Positions 62,632 through 64,000 of a DNA stretch of 64,000 nt are shown here, in pieces. The notes under the pieces were generated by a model. The model worked only from the letters and a program-made list of their open reading frames with translations, searched no databases and was not told the origin of the DNA. The position numbers and the translations under genes are program-made. Within the stretch, counting starts at the first letter, position 1, and every line of letters begins with the position of its first letter. Source of the stretch: Planosporangium flavigriseum (GTDB taxonomy: Bacteria; Actinomycetota; Actinomycetes; Mycobacteriales; Micromonosporaceae); assembly GCF_011947225.1 (NCBI RefSeq), contig NZ_JAATVW010000003.1, forward strand, positions 358,719 through 422,718. Direction: 5' to 3'.

Positions 62632-64000
62632 TTACTCGCCCGGCGTCGACTGGGCGATCTGCATCAGGAACTCGACGTTCGTCCGGCTCTTCTTGAGCCG
62701 GTCCAGAAGCAGGTCAAGCGCCTGCTGCGTGTCGAGCGCGTGCAGCACCTTGCGGAGCTTGTGCACGATCACGATCTCATCCGGCGCCATAAGGATCTCT
62801 TCCTTACGGGTACCGGACGCGTCCACGTCGATGGCCGGGAACACCCGCTTGTCGGCGATCTTGCGGTCGAGCTTGAGCTCGGCGTTACCCGTGCCCTTGA
62901 ACTCCTCGAAGATGACCGTGTCCATCATGGAGCCGGTCTCGACGAGCGCGGTGGCGATGATCGTGAGCGAGCCACCGTTCTCGATGTTGCGGGCCGCACC
63001 TAGGAAACGCTTGGGCGGGTACAGCGCCGTCGAGTCGATACCACCGGAGAGGATCCGGCCGCTGACCTTGGCCTCCAGGTTGTACGCCCGACCCAGGCGG
63101 GTGATCGAGTCCAGTAGCACGATCACGTCGTGCCCCAGCTCGACCAGGCGCTTGGCCCGCTCGATCGCCAACTCTGCGACCATGGTGTGGTCACCCGGCG
63201 GCCGGTCGAACGTCGAGGCGATGACCTCGCCCTTCACCGACCGCTGCATGTCGGTGACCTCTTCGGGACGCTCATCGACCAGCACCACCATCAGGTGGCA
63301 CTCCGGGTTGTTGTGAGTGATCGCGTTCGCGATCGACTGCAGCACCATCGTCTTACCCGCCTTCGGCGGCGAGACGACCAGCGCCCGCTGACCCTTGCCG
63401 ATCGGCATCACCAGGTCGATGACCCGCGTCGTGAGGATGTGCGGCTCGGTCTCCAACCGCAGCCGCTCCTGCGGGTACAGCGGCGTCAGCTTGTAGAACT
63501 CCGGCCGGCGACGCGCCTCCTCCGGCTCCATACCGTTGATCGTGTCCAACCGCACCAGCGGGTTGTACTTGTCACGGCGCTGCTCGCCGTCGCGGGCCTG
63601 CCGGACGGCACCGGTGACCGCGTCACCGCGGCGCAGGCCGTACCTCTTGACCTGCGACATCGACACGTAAACATCGTTCGATCCGGCCAGGTAACCGGTG
63701 GTACGGATGAAGCCGTAGTTTTCCAGCACGTCGAGAATGCCGGCCACCGGAACGAGCACGTCGTCCTCGGTGGTGGTCTGCGGCTCGCCGCCGCCCTCGC
63801 CACCGCGTTCGCCACGGCCACGGCGACGGTCACGGAAGCGGCTGCGCCGGCCCCGCCGGCCGCCGTCGTCGTCCTCGCTGTCGTCACCGCGAACGTCGTT
63901 ACGGCTGTCGGTGCGGACGTTGCCGTCACCCCGGCCGCCACGCTCGGCACGGTCACCACGCTCGGCACGGTCACCACGCTCGGCACGGTCACCACGCTCG
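62632..64000 (-). CDS. rho: Transcription termination factor Rho (5' end outside window)
   Basis: 456 C-terminal codons are in the window. The RNA-binding primary site is GYLAGSNDVYVSMSQVKRYG, the P-loop is PPKAGKTMVLQS, Walker B lies in VIVLLDSITRLGRAYN and the Q-loop with the secondary RNA site in ALVETGSMMDTV. Upstream of the primary site is a highly charged, disordered insert rich in Arg, Gly, Asp and Glu (RSRFRDRRRGRGERGGEGG). It opens with ERGDRA hexapeptide repeats, as in Micrococcus and mycobacterial Rho, where the insert adds RNA binding. Rho is an RNA helicase ending transcription. Confidence 0.95.
   Translation of the reverse strand, partial: ERGDRAERGDRAERGDRAERGGRGDGNVRTDSRNDVRGDDSEDDDGGRRGRRSRFRDRRRGRGERGGEGGGEPQTTTEDDVLVPVAGILDVLENYGFIRTTGYLAGSNDVYVSMSQVKRYGLRRGDAVTGAVRQARDGEQRRDKYNPLVRLDTINGMEPEEARRRPEFYKLTPLYPQERLRLETEPHILTTRVIDLVMPIGKGQRALVVSPPKAGKTMVLQSIANAITHNNPECHLMVVLVDERPEEVTDMQRSVKGEVIASTFDRPPGDHTMVAELAIERAKRLVELGHDVIVLLDSITRLGRAYNLEAKVSGRILSGGIDSTALYPPKRFLGAARNIENGGSLTIIATALVETGSMMDTVIFEEFKGTGNAELKLDRKIADKRVFPAIDVDASGTRKEEILMAPDEIVIVHKLRKVLHALDTQQALDLLLDRLKKSRTNVEFLMQIAQSTPGE
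63939..64000 (-). repeat. 18-bp tandem repeat in rho
   Basis: The unit CACGCTCGGCACGGTCAC is repeated three times plus a partial copy and continues past the window edge. On the coding strand it encodes the hexapeptide ERGDRA. Length variation by whole units would keep the frame. Confidence 0.85.

Overview
The window is a piece of a high-GC actinobacterial chromosome. Several features point to an actinomycete: an Arg/Asp-rich Rho insert, NucS in place of MutSL-type mismatch repair, MurA with Asp at the catalytic Cys position, crotonyl-CoA carboxylase/reductase, paired DivIVA-type coiled-coil proteins, and an atp operon beside rho-rpmE-prfA-prmC-sua5. The gene order and the large palindromic terminators suggest Micromonosporaceae or a close relative; this is inference. 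I see no rRNA, tRNA, CRISPR array or insertion sequence, and no gene-free stretch longer than 300 bp.

Layout. 0-7 kb: a partial TPP enzyme, a crotonase, YccF, an ABC ATPase, a ROK repressor divergent from a family 3 glycosidase, and an AbiEi/DUF559-type gene bracketed by two related perfect palindromes. 7-17 kb: the giant NAD-glutamate dehydrogenase, a lipoprotein penicillin-binding protein, an arginase-family enzyme with a long tail, and a thioredoxin-TPR protein. 17-31 kb: acyl-CoA genes (icmA-type mutase, meaB-type GTPase, thiolase, epimerase, ccr, double 3-hydroxyacyl-CoA dehydrogenase, SDR, aldehyde dehydrogenase), interrupted by two coiled-coil polarity/cytoskeleton genes. 32-36 kb: P-loop kinase, nucS, small DUF proteins, a polysaccharide deacetylase lipoprotein, a HEPN-like fragment and a PAP2 phosphatase. 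36-44 kb: ethylmalonyl-CoA mutase, an ABC-2 exporter, 3-hydroxybutyryl-CoA dehydrogenase, murA, a PduO-type cobalamin adenosyltransferase and a VOC protein. 44-52 kb: the complete F1Fo ATP synthase operon on the minus strand, with a very short epsilon subunit. 52-64 kb: SDR-DUF2867, a low-molecular-weight phosphatase, an accessory TIR / YrdC-like / membrane-protein island, then sua5, prmC, a GGDEF protein, prfA, rpmE and the 3' part of rho.

How the genes fit together. Thiolase, 3-hydroxybutyryl-CoA dehydrogenase, crotonase, Ccr and ethylmalonyl-CoA mutase form much of the acetyl-CoA to ethylmalonyl-CoA/methylsuccinyl-CoA route. Epimerase, an isobutyryl-CoA-mutase-type enzyme, a G-protein chaperone and the adenosyltransferase supply the B12 side. 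Short inverted repeats with a TTAC/CTTA-type core lie upstream of several of these genes and may be a common operator.

The best candidate for an undescribed system is the operon at 54.4-56.6 kb. A TIR protein with a long helical C-terminus overlaps a second YrdC/Sua5-like gene and faces a membrane protein, all wedged between a phosphatase gene and the housekeeping sua5.
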